A stretch of 14,250 nt of DNA from SFHK01 sp045538305. GTDB lineage: Bacteria > Bacillota > Clostridia > Christensenellales > Aristaeellaceae. The position numbers were made by a program, and so were the translations under genes. Position 1 is the first letter of the stretch. Each line of letters begins with the position of its first letter. Location of the stretch: contig JAZSRC010000043.1 of assembly GCA_045538305.1 (NCBI GenBank), positions 1-14,250 of the forward strand, read 5' to 3'. The notes below the pieces were generated by a model. That model had not been told where the DNA came from. It saw nothing but the letters and a program-made list of their open reading frames with translations, and did not search any database. Positions 1-9,900 of this stretch are shown here, in pieces.

Positions 1-50
1 ATGCCAGCCTGTCACGCTGGAGGTCGAGGGTTCGAGCCCCTTCCGGATCG
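1..50 (+). tRNA. tRNA-Asp (GTC), 5' part cut off by the window edge
   Basis: The anticodon arm is complete: stem CCAGC/GCTGG at 4-8 and 16-20 around a seven-base loop with anticodon GTC at 11-13. The T-arm lies at 26-42 (loop TTCGAGC). The 3' acceptor strand is 43-49, followed by discriminator G50. No CCA is encoded. The D-arm and the 5' acceptor strand lie outside the window. It is the first visible member of a cluster of four tRNAs on the same strand. Confidence 0.93.
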
Positions 51-57
51 TAATTAT

Positions 58-130
58 GCCTCGGTAGCTCAGTAGGTAGAGCAGTAGACTGAAAATCTAC
101 GTGTCGGTGGTTCGATTCCGCCCCGCGGCA
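58..130 (+). tRNA. tRNA-Phe (GAA)
   Basis: A full cloverleaf can be drawn: D-stem GCTC/GAGC (67-70, 79-82), anticodon stem GTAGA/TCTAC (84-88, 96-100) with anticodon GAA at 91-93, T-stem GGTGG/CCGCC around TTCGATT, and discriminator A130. The acceptor stem GCCTCGG/CCGCGGC pairs except at its fourth position, where T61 faces C126. CCA is not encoded. Only seven bases separate it from the tRNA-Asp, which fits one processed tRNA transcript. Confidence 0.95.
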
Positions 131-138
131 TATATTAT

Positions 139-211
139 GCGGTAGTAGCTCAGTTGGTAGAGCGCCACCTTGCCAAGGTGGAGGTCGCGAGTCCGAGTCT
201 CGTCTACCGCT
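139..211 (+). tRNA. tRNA-Gly (GCC)
   Basis: The acceptor stem GCGGTAG/CTACCGC (139-145, 204-210) pairs perfectly. The anticodon stem CCACC/GGTGG holds the loop TTGCCAA with anticodon GCC at 172-174. The T-loop is TCCGAGT. The discriminator is T211, which is usual for bacterial tRNA-Gly. CCA is not encoded. Confidence 0.95.
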
Positions 212-223
212 TTTTCTTTGCCC

Positions 224-295
224 GGTGCCATAGCCAAGTGGTAAGGCAAAGGTCTGCAAAACCTTCATTCCCCGGTCCGAATCCGGGTGGCACCT
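224..295 (+). tRNA. tRNA-Cys (GCA)
   Basis: The acceptor stem is GGTGCCA/TGGCACC (224-230, 288-294) with discriminator T295, as expected for tRNA-Cys. The anticodon stem AAGGT/ACCTT surrounds the loop CTGCAAA with anticodon GCA at 256-258. The T-stem is CCCGG/CCGGG. CCA is not encoded. It is the last tRNA before the terminator. Confidence 0.95.
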
Positions 296-298
296 TAC

Positions 299-340
299 AG
301 CGCTGCTAGAGATGCGGCGCTTTTATTTTTTTATTTTTTT
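299..340 (+). terminator. Rho-independent terminator of the tRNA operon
   Basis: An eight-pair stem AGCGCTGC/GCGGCGCT (299-306 with 314-321, one G-T pair) has a seven-base loop and is followed directly by a T-rich run to 340. It sits four bases after the tRNA-Cys. Confidence 0.88.
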
Positions 341-387
341 CAGTATATAGTGATTGATTTGAAGTATGGAGAAGGGTGTATTGATTT

Positions 388-1137
388 ATGGAAATGTATC
401 AGGAAAGAGTAAAGATCCGTTCCTGTCATGCTGATATGTATGGAACGTGGACACCTTCATCTATATTGGAATTCATGCAGGAAACAGCTGGAGAGCATAG
501 CGCATCATTTGGGCTGGATCGTAAAACTATGGATTCTATGAATATCGCATGGGTTGTCACTCGTTTGAAAGTAGATTTTGAATGCGTGCCAAAGGTTGGC
601 GATGAGATTGTTATACGAACTTTTCCAACCAAAGCAAGGCATTCGATGTTCCCGCGTTCGCATGTGTTTTTGACTAAAGAGGGGCATGAAATCGGCAAAG
701 CTGTCAGCATATGGGTATTGATAGATCTACATTCCCGAAAAATCGTAAATAATGATTATGTTTCCGAAAGAGTTCCTGACAATGATGGAGTACAAATGGC
801 TGGAAGCATGCCGGTAAGCGTTCAAATGCTGGAAGGAGATCTAATCAAAGGATACTTATCGCCTAGATTCTCCGAAATGGACATGAATGGTCACGTCAAT
901 AATACCAAGTATATGAACTGGCTCTCGGATGCAATTGGTATGGATATATTGAAGAGTAAGTATATATCTCAGTTTGATGTGAATTATTATGCTGAAATTT
1001 TGCCGGGAACCGATATACACACAGAAACTGTCATCGTTAATAACAGATTCTCGTTCTTTGCTTGTTCCGGAGGTAAAAGATATTTTGCCGCAGGAGGGAT
1101 TCTTAAGGATAGAATGAGGGAAGATACCAATAGATAA
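388..1137 (+). CDS. Acyl-ACP thioesterase (double hot-dog, bacterial FatA/FatB-like)
   Basis: This 249-residue protein matches the bacterial acyl-ACP thioesterase family, cytoplasmic enzymes that release free fatty acids from acyl-carrier protein. Two hot-dog halves are visible. The first starts near residue 3 and carries EFMQETAGEHS (28-38) in its long helix. The second starts near residue 157 with the signature EMDMNGHVNNTKYMNW (163-178). The proposed catalytic set of plant FatB (Asp, Asn, His and, 34 residues later, Glu) is matched by D165, N167, H169 and E203 with the same spacing. The length is usual for bacterial members. The start at 388 has a GGAGAAGGG ribosome site 11 bases upstream; the in-frame GTG at 376 is followed by a stop. 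The gene stands alone between two terminators, so it is probably monocistronic. I saw no convincing promoter. The acyl chain preference cannot be read from the sequence. Confidence 0.9.
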   Translation: MEMYQERVKIRSCHADMYGTWTPSSILEFMQETAGEHSASFGLDRKTMDSMNIAWVVTRLKVDFECVPKVGDEIVIRTFPTKARHSMFPRSHVFLTKEGHEIGKAVSIWVLIDLHSRKIVNNDYVSERVPDNDGVQMAGSMPVSVQMLEGDLIKGYLSPRFSEMDMNGHVNNTKYMNWLSDAIGMDILKSKYISQFDVNYYAEILPGTDIHTETVIVNNRFSFFACSGGKRYFAAGGILKDRMREDTNR

Positions 1138-1165
1138 ATCAAGTATGCTGAATTCAATGATCCTG

Positions 1166-1193
1166 AAAAGACTGCTCAGCAGTCTTTCTTTTT
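1166..1193 (+). terminator. Rho-independent terminator after the thioesterase gene
   Basis: A perfect nine-pair stem AAAGACTGC/GCAGTCTTT (1167-1175 with 1179-1187) with loop TCA is followed by CTTCTTTTT-like sequence. It lies 29 bases after the thioesterase stop codon. Confidence 0.85.
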
Positions 1194-1430
1194 ATATAGT
1201 TGTTATAGGAACAAAATAATATATTTCAGTTTATTGTCATATATATAAATGATGGAGATTTGGATGAAGTCTATTTGCAGGGAAAAATCCATAATTTACA
1301 TAAAATGGTGCCAATATGAATATTATGCCAAATGGTTATGCAAATAAGTATTACAATATTATTAATTAATTGAAATGGATATTAAAAAATAAAATAAAAC
1401 AAGTGACGCAGAAATGGAGTAAAAATAGCG
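1194..1430. other. AT-rich intergenic stretch without a recognised gene
   Basis: This stretch is strongly AT-rich and holds no long ORF. The only candidate is a 27-codon plus-strand ORF at 1264-1347, starting six bases after GGAG and ending in TAA. Its product would hold three Cys and two Trp and resembles nothing I know, so I do not call it a gene. No riboswitch or repeat structure was recognised. Confidence 0.6.
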
Positions 1431-1470
1431 TTGTATTTGCAACCTATGATTGCTATACTCATGCTATAAT
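1431..1470 (+). promoter_or_regulatory. Promoter of the ribokinase gene with two tandem extended -10 boxes
   Basis: A -35-like TTGTAT (1431-1436) is spaced 17 bases from TATACT (1454-1459), which has the extended motif TGC in front. Eleven bases on, a second TGC plus a perfect TATAAT (1465-1470) follows, but its nearest -35-like hexamer, TTGCAA at 1437, is 22 bases away. Initiation from the first box leaves a leader of about 24 nt before the ATG. Initiation from the second would start almost in the ribosome site, so the first is the better choice. Confidence 0.6.
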
Positions 1471-1489
1471 ATCGAAAGGAAATGCTTAA

Positions 1490-2467
1490 ATGGAACAATG
1501 CAAAGTTGCAGTTGTTGGCAGCTTCAATGTTGACATAACGGGTTATTCAAAAAGGCTGCCGAAAAATGGAGAGACGGTTATTGGCAGCTCTTATCAGATG
1601 AGTGCAGGCGGGAAAGGTTCCAACCAAGCTACCGCAGCTGCAAGAAGCGGAGCTGAAGTAGTTTTTATAGCCAAAATCGGTACGGATGCTCTGTCAAGTG
1701 TAGCGCACCAGCATTTTGAGAGGGAAGGCATTGATCTGACGTACATAAAAGAAGAAAACCTGAACACTGGCTGCGCTCTGATAGAAGTTGATGAGATTAC
1801 CGGTGAAAACCGCATTATCGCCATACAAGGCGCAAATGCTTGCGTTGGAAGAGACGATGTATATAGCGCAGAAACGGCGATTTCCCAATGTCCGGTTTGT
1901 CTTACACAGCTTGAAACAGATATTGAAAGCGTTCGGGCTTTGACAGAGCTGTCCCGTAAGTATCACAGTGTGATGATTGTTAATCCCGCTCCATACGCAC
2001 CGATACCGCCGGATCTGTATCGGGATATCGATATATTCACTCCAAATGAAACAGAAGCCGAGTATTATTCAGGAATACGGATTCAAAACATGGAAGATGT
2101 CGAAAAAGCGGCAAATATCATTTTAAGTAAGGGTGTAAAGACAGTAGTGATTACGCTTGGCAGCATGGGCGTTTTCTATAAGAATGAATTTGAAAAAGGA
2201 ATGATTCATTCTGTAAAAGTAAAGGCTGTGGATACTACAGGAGCCGGGGATGCATTCAGCGGAGCGCTTGCCTATGCTCTTTCAAAGGGCGAAACACTCA
2301 GAAATGCTTTGGAATACGCCAATCATTACGCAGCTTTATCAGTAACCAAGAAAGGCGCAGCTGACTCTATGCCAACAAATGCGGAAGTAGGCGCGTTCCT
2401 TAAGAATTTGGTGACTAAGAACCAAAAATCAAACCAAAATACATTACGAAAAGTATTGCGAGAGTAA
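1490..2467 (+). CDS. rbsK: Ribokinase (PfkB-family carbohydrate kinase)
   Basis: This 325-residue cytoplasmic kinase should phosphorylate D-ribose at O5 with ATP. The family motifs appear in order: N-terminal VVGSFNVDI (8-16), the sugar-binding AGGKGSNQA (39-47), NPAP (165-168), TPNETE (184-189), and the PfkB signature VDTTGAGDAF (247-256) with D254 as catalytic base and GAGD as anion hole. Near the end, the GAADSMP segment (289-295) matches the potassium and nucleotide site region of ribokinases. It is about 15 residues longer than E. coli RbsK because of a polar, lysine- and asparagine-rich C-terminal tail. The start has AGGAAA seven bases upstream and its own promoter. There is no rbsD or ribose transporter next to it, so the substrate is inferred from the GGKGSNQA motif; another pentose or nucleoside kinase of the same family is possible. 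Confidence 0.88.
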   Translation: MEQCKVAVVGSFNVDITGYSKRLPKNGETVIGSSYQMSAGGKGSNQATAAARSGAEVVFIAKIGTDALSSVAHQHFEREGIDLTYIKEENLNTGCALIEVDEITGENRIIAIQGANACVGRDDVYSAETAISQCPVCLTQLETDIESVRALTELSRKYHSVMIVNPAPYAPIPPDLYRDIDIFTPNETEAEYYSGIRIQNMEDVEKAANIILSKGVKTVVITLGSMGVFYKNEFEKGMIHSVKVKAVDTTGAGDAFSGALAYALSKGETLRNALEYANHYAALSVTKKGAADSMPTNAEVGAFLKNLVTKNQKSNQNTLRKVLRE

Positions 2468-2484
2468 TGGAAATGTAATATAAT
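2456..2484 (+). promoter_or_regulatory. Promoter of the surface-protein cassette, overlapping the end of the ribokinase gene
   Basis: TTGCGA (2456-2461) is 17 bases from a perfect TATAAT (2479-2484). The -35 box lies inside the last codons of the ribokinase gene. The expected start near 2491 gives a leader of about 54 nt before the ATG at 2545, which has AGGAGA eight bases upstream. This lets the following genes be expressed apart from the kinase. Confidence 0.6.
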
Positions 2485-2544
2485 TATCTGGTAAAAGATT
2501 TGCTTAAATAAAATGTAAAAGCTGAATCAAAAGGAGATGAAACG

Positions 2545-3861
2545 ATGAAAAAATTGCTTGCATGTGTATTGACTGTATGCCTACTGTTTACGTCTGCTGT
2601 TGGAGTTGTAGAAAGCGTGCTTATGCCAGATACATATGTAGATCCGAATTCGGCAGATTCAGGGGATCAGTATACTCAAATCCATGAAAATGAATATGAA
2701 ACTCAGCTCCTGGGAGAAGGCGCGCCGGTAGAAGGTGAAGAGTCGATCGATGGTATGGAAGGCCAGTATGTTGATGGCGAAGAGCAGATCGATGGAATGG
2801 AAGGCCCGTACGTTGAAGGCGAAGAGCCGACCCAGGGGACAGAAGATGTATCGGTAGAAGGCGAAGAGTCAGTTGAGGGAATAGAAGCTCCTTACGTAGA
2901 AGACGAAGAGCCTACGGATGATGGCAATCCTTCCGTTGAAGACGAAGCTTTTCTCACAGTGGTGAGTGATCCAATCTTTCAGCAGGAAGATACCGCTTTT
3001 TTCGATGATGATACTCCCTTTGTGCCTCACATAACCGACGATGAGATTAACGAAGACCTTATTGTTGACTTCATTATCGATACACAGCCTCAGGACGATG
3101 AGCAAACACTCCCGGAAGCTACTCCGGCGGAGCCTGCCAATCCTTCAGAACCGATCATTGAATCCGCAACTCCCACTGAGATTGCAGATGACACGGAGAA
3201 TGAAGAAATTCCACAGGCAACAGTAGATGAACCTCAGAACCCTGTGCTTGATGCTACAGCATCTGAACCCATTATAGCTACTGATTCCGAACCGGACCAG
3301 GCAACCGAATCCGAACCGGATCAGGCAACTCCGTCTGAAGCTACTCCGGATGAAGCGGAAATCGTTTATATCAATATCCGCAAAGCCCCCAGCGGAATGA
3401 GTGAGATTATCTATATCATTACCAGCGATATATGGGTAAAAGTACTGGGATATGAAGGCGACTGGGCATATGTAGAAGTTCGCGGCCTTCTTGGCTATAT
3501 CTATAAGAGTGATCTTAAAAAGGTAGAGAATGTAAGCTATCAGCTTCAGGATGAAGAGGTTGATGAACCGGAAGACGAAGCAGACGAGCCCGAGGTTGAT
3601 GTACAACCGGAAGAAGACGATAAACCCAAGATGAAGGTTACCATTTTTACTTCCAGAAAAACCGTTGTACAGCCGGGTGAAACGATTTACTTAACCAGTG
3701 AGCTGATTGGTTTTGACAATTATGAAATAAAGTATCAGTGGCAGGTAAATACCGGAAGCGGATTTGTTGATATTTCCGGTGCTAACGCTGACACCTACTG
3801 CTATCAGGCTTCCATCGAAACCTTGGCATATGACTGGCGGCTGATGGTTTACTACAGGTGA
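2545..3861 (+). CDS. Secreted acidic repeat protein with SH3b and Ig-like domains
   Basis: A 438-residue exported protein. Residues 1-20 form a signal peptide (KK followed by a hydrophobic stretch, LLACVLTVCLLFTSAVG). Residues 62-130 are five tandem 14-residue acidic repeats of the type VEGEE-x-DGMEGPY. Residues 131-270 are a low-complexity acidic and proline/threonine-rich linker including two copies of SEPDQAT. Residues about 272-326 fit a bacterial SH3 domain (NIRKAPSG, then VLGYEGDWAYV and GYIYKSDLKKV), a fold that binds cell wall in many proteins. A second acidic linker (332-360) leads to a C-terminal Ig-like domain (362-438; PGETIYLTSEL, YQWQVNTG, DWRLMVYY). No LPXTG motif or C-terminal membrane segment is present, so attachment might depend on the SH3b domain. 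It is followed by the giant repeat protein after 79 bases. Domain calls are by motif; the function is unknown. Confidence 0.82.
   Translation: MKKLLACVLTVCLLFTSAVGVVESVLMPDTYVDPNSADSGDQYTQIHENEYETQLLGEGAPVEGEESIDGMEGQYVDGEEQIDGMEGPYVEGEEPTQGTEDVSVEGEESVEGIEAPYVEDEEPTDDGNPSVEDEAFLTVVSDPIFQQEDTAFFDDDTPFVPHITDDEINEDLIVDFIIDTQPQDDEQTLPEATPAEPANPSEPIIESATPTEIADDTENEEIPQATVDEPQNPVLDATASEPIIATDSEPDQATESEPDQATPSEATPDEAEIVYINIRKAPSGMSEIIYIITSDIWVKVLGYEGDWAYVEVRGLLGYIYKSDLKKVENVSYQLQDEEVDEPEDEADEPEVDVQPEEDDKPKMKVTIFTSRKTVVQPGETIYLTSELIGFDNYEIKYQWQVNTGSGFVDISGANADTYCYQASIETLAYDWRLMVYYR
2728..2934 (+). repeat. Tandem 42-bp repeats encoding 14-residue acidic units
   Basis: Five in-frame units begin at 2728, 2770, 2812, 2854 and 2896; the last is 39 bp. 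Each starts with a Val codon followed by Glu/Asp-rich codons (V-E-G-E-E or close variants). They lie inside the acidic SH3b/Ig protein gene. Units 1 and 2 are the most alike, which suggests a recent duplication. Confidence 0.85.
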
Positions 3862-3940
3862 TTAGACCAAAACTCTGATATGTGATAGACAACGCCTAAT
3901 CATATTTGAAATGCCTTTTGGCGAGGGGGATAGAGCATTA

Positions 3941-6900
3941 ATGACAAACAGCAAAAGAATACTGTCTATTGTATTGGTATTTTTCATGCTTTTCGATCTT
4001 GTACCGATCGTAGGCCGCTCGGAAGATGACGGCTGGAATACAGCTGTTTCCAATGAAATATCAGGTGAAACCTATCATAAGGTGGAGTTTGTGGACGAAG
4101 ATGGGAATGCGATTGCAACACAGTTTGTAAAACACGGGGATAATGCAATTCTTCCCGAAGATCCCATCAAGGATGCAACCTGGCCTGAAATGGGTACGGA
4201 AGCGATCAAACGTTATGTGTATGAGTTTTCCGGCTGGAAAGCGGGCGAAAGCGCGTTTTCTGCAGAAACCTCCGTCACGCAGGATATGGTTGTTACGGCT
4301 CAGTTTACTGCTGTACAGGTATATAAAGTAACCATAAACTATATTTGCCTCGGTTCTGACTTGGGCGACGAATCGCACATCTTTGCGCCTTCCGTCATTC
4401 GCTATTATGCGCAAACCGATCCGGAGGACACAATCCATTCGCCGCATACCCTTGAAGAAGGAACCTTCGGTCATGACCATGATCTGGTTTCTCCCGACCA
4501 GCACTATATCGATATCAATCCTGCAGAGCTGACAGAGGATTTGGTTATCGACGTTTATTATAAACTGCACAATACTGAGTATACCATTCGGCATGTATGG
4601 CTTAAAAGCGATATTATTTACGATTATCACCATGATTTTGTTAATCATGTAACCGATGCAGAGTATTACGGGGGCATACTCAAGGAAGAAAGTGGGCATA
4701 AAACCGTAAGCGGAACCATCGTACGCGCGCTTCCCGAAAGCTTTAAGCATTATGTTTTCGAACACGCCGAGCCTGTAACTGTTAAGGCTGAGAACACAGA
4801 GAATATTGTATATGCATATTATGTACCCGAAGAGTATGTATTGATATACGATTCTCAGGGCGGAAGCTATGTACCGGATAAAACTGCATTCTATGACGAG
4901 GACGCCGTTACGGTTTATACTTATAGCGAAGAAGTAGTTGGAACTGGTTTGTTTGAAGTAACCTGTGGAATGGACGAGCATACCCATAACTGGACCTGTA
5001 ACTGGGGTCGGAATTGCAGATTGACTGAGCATACGCACAGCCAAAGCTGCTATGAGGAAATCACGGATACCGTAGTAAAGTATTCTCCCTCGCCCGAAAA
5101 GGAGGGTTATGACTTTACAGGCTGGTACCTTGATGCCGCTTGCTCTGAGAGAGCGCCGTCCACTATGAAACTGGAAGACTTCACCGTCGTTTACGCCGGA
5201 TGGAAGGAAAAAACCGTTAACTATACAGTGGCGTATTATCTTGAGAATACGAATGATGGATCTTCTACTGGCGAGTATATTTACGATTCGTCCGTACTGA
5301 AGAGTGCGGTTGTAGGTTCTCAGGTGTCTGGAAGCAATGATAAGAGCTTCAGTAATTATGATTATTCCCACTCTGAAACCAAAACGGTCAACGCTGATGG
5401 TTCTACGGTAGTAAAGGTATACTATAAAATGCGCAGGTATAAGATAAACTTCAATCTGAACCGCAATGGCGCATACATAAGCTTTGATAACGGGGTTACC
5501 AGATACACAGGTTCTCAGTATAATATTTCAAATGTTGTAATCGGTCAGGATGTTTCCTCTAAATGGCCCGGCCCCGATTACGCTTTCAGCGGAACCAAAG
5601 GCATTATGCTGGATGTATGGAATGGTAACTATAAAACCAATCGCTTTGAGGTTACCACAGACATGGTGGCCAATGCGAGTTATAATGCAAACAGCGGTTT
5701 ATATGAAGTAACCTATAATGCTACTTGGGATTCAATGGACGAGCTGTACTACGTAAATTACTGGCTGCAGACAATTGACGGTACTGCTTATGAGATTGAA
5801 GAAAGGTATTCACAGTCGTTCATAACGAATGACACGTTGAGCGCCAAGCAGCTATTCGGATTCACGAATATCACATCGAAGCCTGCTGGAAGTCAATATC
5901 CGAACGCAGGATATACTTCTTCAACCAATACGTACAATTTCTATTATAATCGCAATCAATATCAGATTGATTATTTCTACAAGGATGTTTATCTCGGTTC
6001 TATCGAAAATGTTTACTACGGACAGGATATATCCGGAAGCACCTATAACTGGCAGCTTTCGCCAACCGACGAAAGGCTAACCGGGAAAGGTTTATCGGAG
6101 CATCACACGTTTAAAGGATGGTTTAACGCCGAAAACTGCAGCGAGCTGTTTATATTTGAAGGCGCAACCATGCCCTATACAAATCTTGCGCTGTATGCGG
6201 ATTTTCTTACCCCGGAGCATACCATTCATGCATACTACGATCCAACCGATGCAACGCTTAAGGAAGAGTATGTAGTAGAACGAGAAGGAAATATTGACTA
6301 CATCGACCCCGATATGGTCCCCGGATGGGAATTCTTAGGATGGTATCTGGGTACGAACGGAACCGGAGGCGAGTTTGATTTTGATGCGCCCGTTCTTGAG
6401 GACGTAATCATTTATGCTTATTGGGTAAAGGTGGAAATGAGTATTACCATCCGTTACCTGAATGAGGCGACGAACGAGAAGCTGCTTCCCGATGAAGTGA
6501 AATCTTCGCTGTCCTTCTCATACGGCGGAACAGCGGCAGCTTATGCAAAATCGATTGATAAGTTTGCGCCTGACGCCGGCTATAAAGAGATTACCCTCAC
6601 AGGCGATACGGAAAAGGATATTATTATTTTCTACTATAGAAAATATGAACCTGTCGGCTTTACCGTCAGATATGTATATGAGAATGAAGATGGCACTCTG
6701 ATTGATCTTCTGGAGCCGCATGTGGTAACCAAGGAAACCATTATGGCGATGGGAGCAGCCGGACAGAAGCTTGAAAGGATTACCACGTTTGCGCTTGATG
6801 TTCCGGTGGGCGAGGATGGTATTAAGTACTATCCCACTGAAACCTACAAGAGTCTTGTTCTCAGCTATGATATCAATAAGAATATCATTATCTTCTATTA

Positions 6901-9900
6901 CCTGCCCTATATAATGGGGCCTGTGCAGATTCAGTATTGGTATGAAAATCTGGATGGAACATATTTGGAAGATGAAACGCTTAGAAAAACCTTGAATGAA
7001 AAGATCGGTAATTCCGTAGCGGCAGAAGATTACATTTCCTTTGGCGAGAAGACAGCCTATGAGTTTGAAAGCGCAACGCCGGAATATGTAACAGTTGAAG
7101 CCGCTGATGACACCAGCAAGATCATCGTAATTAAATACAGCCTGAAGGAAGAATTCGAAGTTACCTATCAGTATTCTGGTTTTGTTCCGTCCGGAGCGGA
7201 TGCATTGCCTGAAACTGCAACCTATAGGGCAGACTCAGTTGTAACGGTAGCGCAAAAGGCTACTGCCCCTGGCTATAACTTCGTTGGCTGGGATACCGAT
7301 GATGCGGTTATCAATAACGGTCAGTTCACCATGCCTTTCAATAAAGTAACGCTCACCGGTTACTTTGAGGCGAAAAATGATACGGCTTATACCATTGAGC
7401 ATTATTATGTAAAAGATGACGTTGCAAGCGAAATGCCTTTTGACATCGATAATTGCACCGGTACAACGGGAACTGTAGCGGATTATTCTGCTTATATCAA
7501 GAATCCGGTAGATTATAGCTACAATTCGGAACTTGACCGGTTCTATCATGGAAATCAGCAGGTGGATGAGGCAATTATTGCAGGTACCGGAACACTGGTG
7601 ATTAAGCTGTTCTATGAGTTTGTGCCCAATGTATCCTGGACTGTAATAAAAACTGCCGACCGTGAAACTGCAGAGGTTGGCGACGATGTGCTTTACACCA
7701 TCGTCATCGAGAACACGGGTAATGTAGCCATCGAAGATCTTTCCGTGATCGATATCTTTACCGTAGACGGAAAAGAAGCTTCGCTTACCGGCGGAGACGA
7801 AATACCTTCCGCAATCGATCTTGCTGTCGGTGGTAAGGTTACGCTGAATGTGTTCTATTGCGTACAGGCAACGGATAATGTAATAAAGAATGTAGTTGTA
7901 GCAGGCGATGAGGATCACCAGGATGAGGTTGAAACCCTCGTTGAAGACAATCCGAAGTGGACGGTAACCAAAACGGTTGATAAGCTAGTTGCCCAGATCG
8001 GGGATACCGTGAACTATACGGTAACGGTAAATAATACTGGCAATGTGGAACTTCAAAACCTGAAGGTAACCGATGTGTTTACGGTAGACGGTGTAAGTGC
8101 TCAGCTTACCGGCACAATTCCTGAGTATATCTCGCTGAAGGAAGGCGAGTCCGAAAGCTTTACCGCTTCTTACACTGTTGAGGCGGATGATAAAAAGCTA
8201 AACAACGTTGTAACCGTCGGCGATGATAATCATAAGGATGAAATTGAAACAATCATCGAAGATAACGCCGCCTGGACCGTCACGAAAACTGCAAATACGG
8301 ATCTTGCTGAACCCGGCGATACCGTAATCTTCAGAGTAACAGTGGTAAATACCGGTAATATAAAGCTCAATAACCTGAATGTTACCGATATGTTCACTGT
8401 CGATGAGAATAATGCGACGCTTACGGGCAGCATTCCCGAGTTCATAACGCTTGATGTTGGCGAAGAAACATATTTTGAAGCCAGCTATAAAGTACGCTCG
8501 CGGGATAATGCACTGAGAAATGTTGTAATTGTAGGAGACGATGATCACAAAGCCGAAGTAAACGTTTCTGTAAAGCAGAAGGATGACTGGTCGGTAGTTA
8601 AAACCGCACAGCCTGCAAACGCACAGGCAGGGGATACGATTACTTATACAATTACGGTAGCGAACAAAGGCAATACAACCCTTTCTAACCTTAAGGTAAC
8701 CGATGTGTTTACGGTTGATGGGGTACCTGCTGCATTTGTAACTGGTAATATACCTGAAACTGTAACCCTCCGAGAAGGGGAAACTGTTTCTTTCAATGCA
8801 ACTTATGTAGTTGGCATGCAGGATAACGTTCTTCTCAACGTTGTCACTGTAGGCGATGATAATCATATGGCGCAGGTAGAAACAATTGTAGACGAAGTGG
8901 CTGATTGGACAGTTAAAAAAATCGGCCCCGCCACAGCGAAGGTCGGCGATACCGTTGAATACAAAATCACGATCACCAATATCGGAAACACCGTACTTAG
9001 GGATCTTCCGATAGAGGATGTATTTATGGTAGACGGCTCCGCAGCCGAGCTTCTTGAAACCAATCTACCCGAACGTATAACCCTTGGAAAGGGCGCAGAA
9101 GCTGTTTATACCGCCAAATATAGAGTTGGTGAAACCGATAAGCTCCTTTCAAATACAATAATCGTTGGCGACCAAACCGATATGGCTGAAACCATCATTG
9201 ATGATAACACTGCCTGGACAGTCGACAAGACCGCTGATAAGAAGACTGCCAAGGTAGGCGATGTAGTCACCTACACGATTAGCGTCACGAACACCGGTAA
9301 TGTGAAGCTTGAGAACCTAGCTGTAGAAGACGTATTCACTGTAGATGGAATAGTCGCAGAGCTTGAAGGCGATATTCCTGCGACGATAACCGTCGACAAG
9401 GGAGGAAGCTACAGCTTCACTGCAAGCTATACCGTAAAGGCAACGGACAAGGTACTCCTGAATGCAGTAACCGTTGGCGACGATGACCACGGAGACGACG
9501 AAGAAATAATCGTTGACGATAATCCGGCTTGGACAGTAGAGAAAACTTCCGACAAGAAGACCGCAAAGGTAGGCGAAGTAGTTACCTATACGATTACGGT
9601 AACGAATGTCGGTAACGTAAAGCTTGAGGATCTTGTAATAGAGGATGTATTTACTGCAGATGGCGAAACGGCTGCGCTTGAAGGCTTGATTCCTGAAACG
9701 ATTTCGCTCGAAAAACACGAATCCTACAGCTTCACTACTTCCTACACCGTAAAGGCTACGGACAAGGTGCTTCTGAATGTAGTAACCGTCGGAGATGACG
9801 AGCACACTGACGAAGAAGAGGTTATCGTTGATGACAATCCTGCATGGACGGTGGTAAAGACTGCCAGAAACAGTAACGGTTCCAACCGTTATTATGCAGG

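Noticed and set aside
1..300. The tRNA cluster as attachment site of the mobile element
   Set aside because: The element's recombinase is of the serine type and lies 12 kb away behind the solute-binding-protein gene; no tRNA fragment is duplicated near 12130.
346..351. TATAGT as the -10 box of the thioesterase gene
   Set aside because: No -35-like hexamer is at a suitable distance; upstream is only the T-rich tail of the tRNA terminator.
3859..3902. TGATTAG/CTAATCA as a terminator between the two large surface-protein genes
   Set aside because: The seven-pair stem has a loop of about 30 bases and no T-run, so it is unlikely to end transcription.
3911..3940. Upstream ATG at 3911 as the start of the giant protein
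   Set aside because: There is no ribosome site before it, and it would place ten residues (MPFGEGDRAL) ahead of the signal peptide. GAGGGGG lies between it and the better ATG at 3941.
4061..5371. A 436-codon minus-strand ORF opposite the giant protein gene
   Set aside because: It is antisense to a well-supported coding region, has no recognisable domains and reflects codon bias of the plus strand. The same holds for the minus-strand ORFs at 7235-7918, 8198-8866 and 9317-10063.
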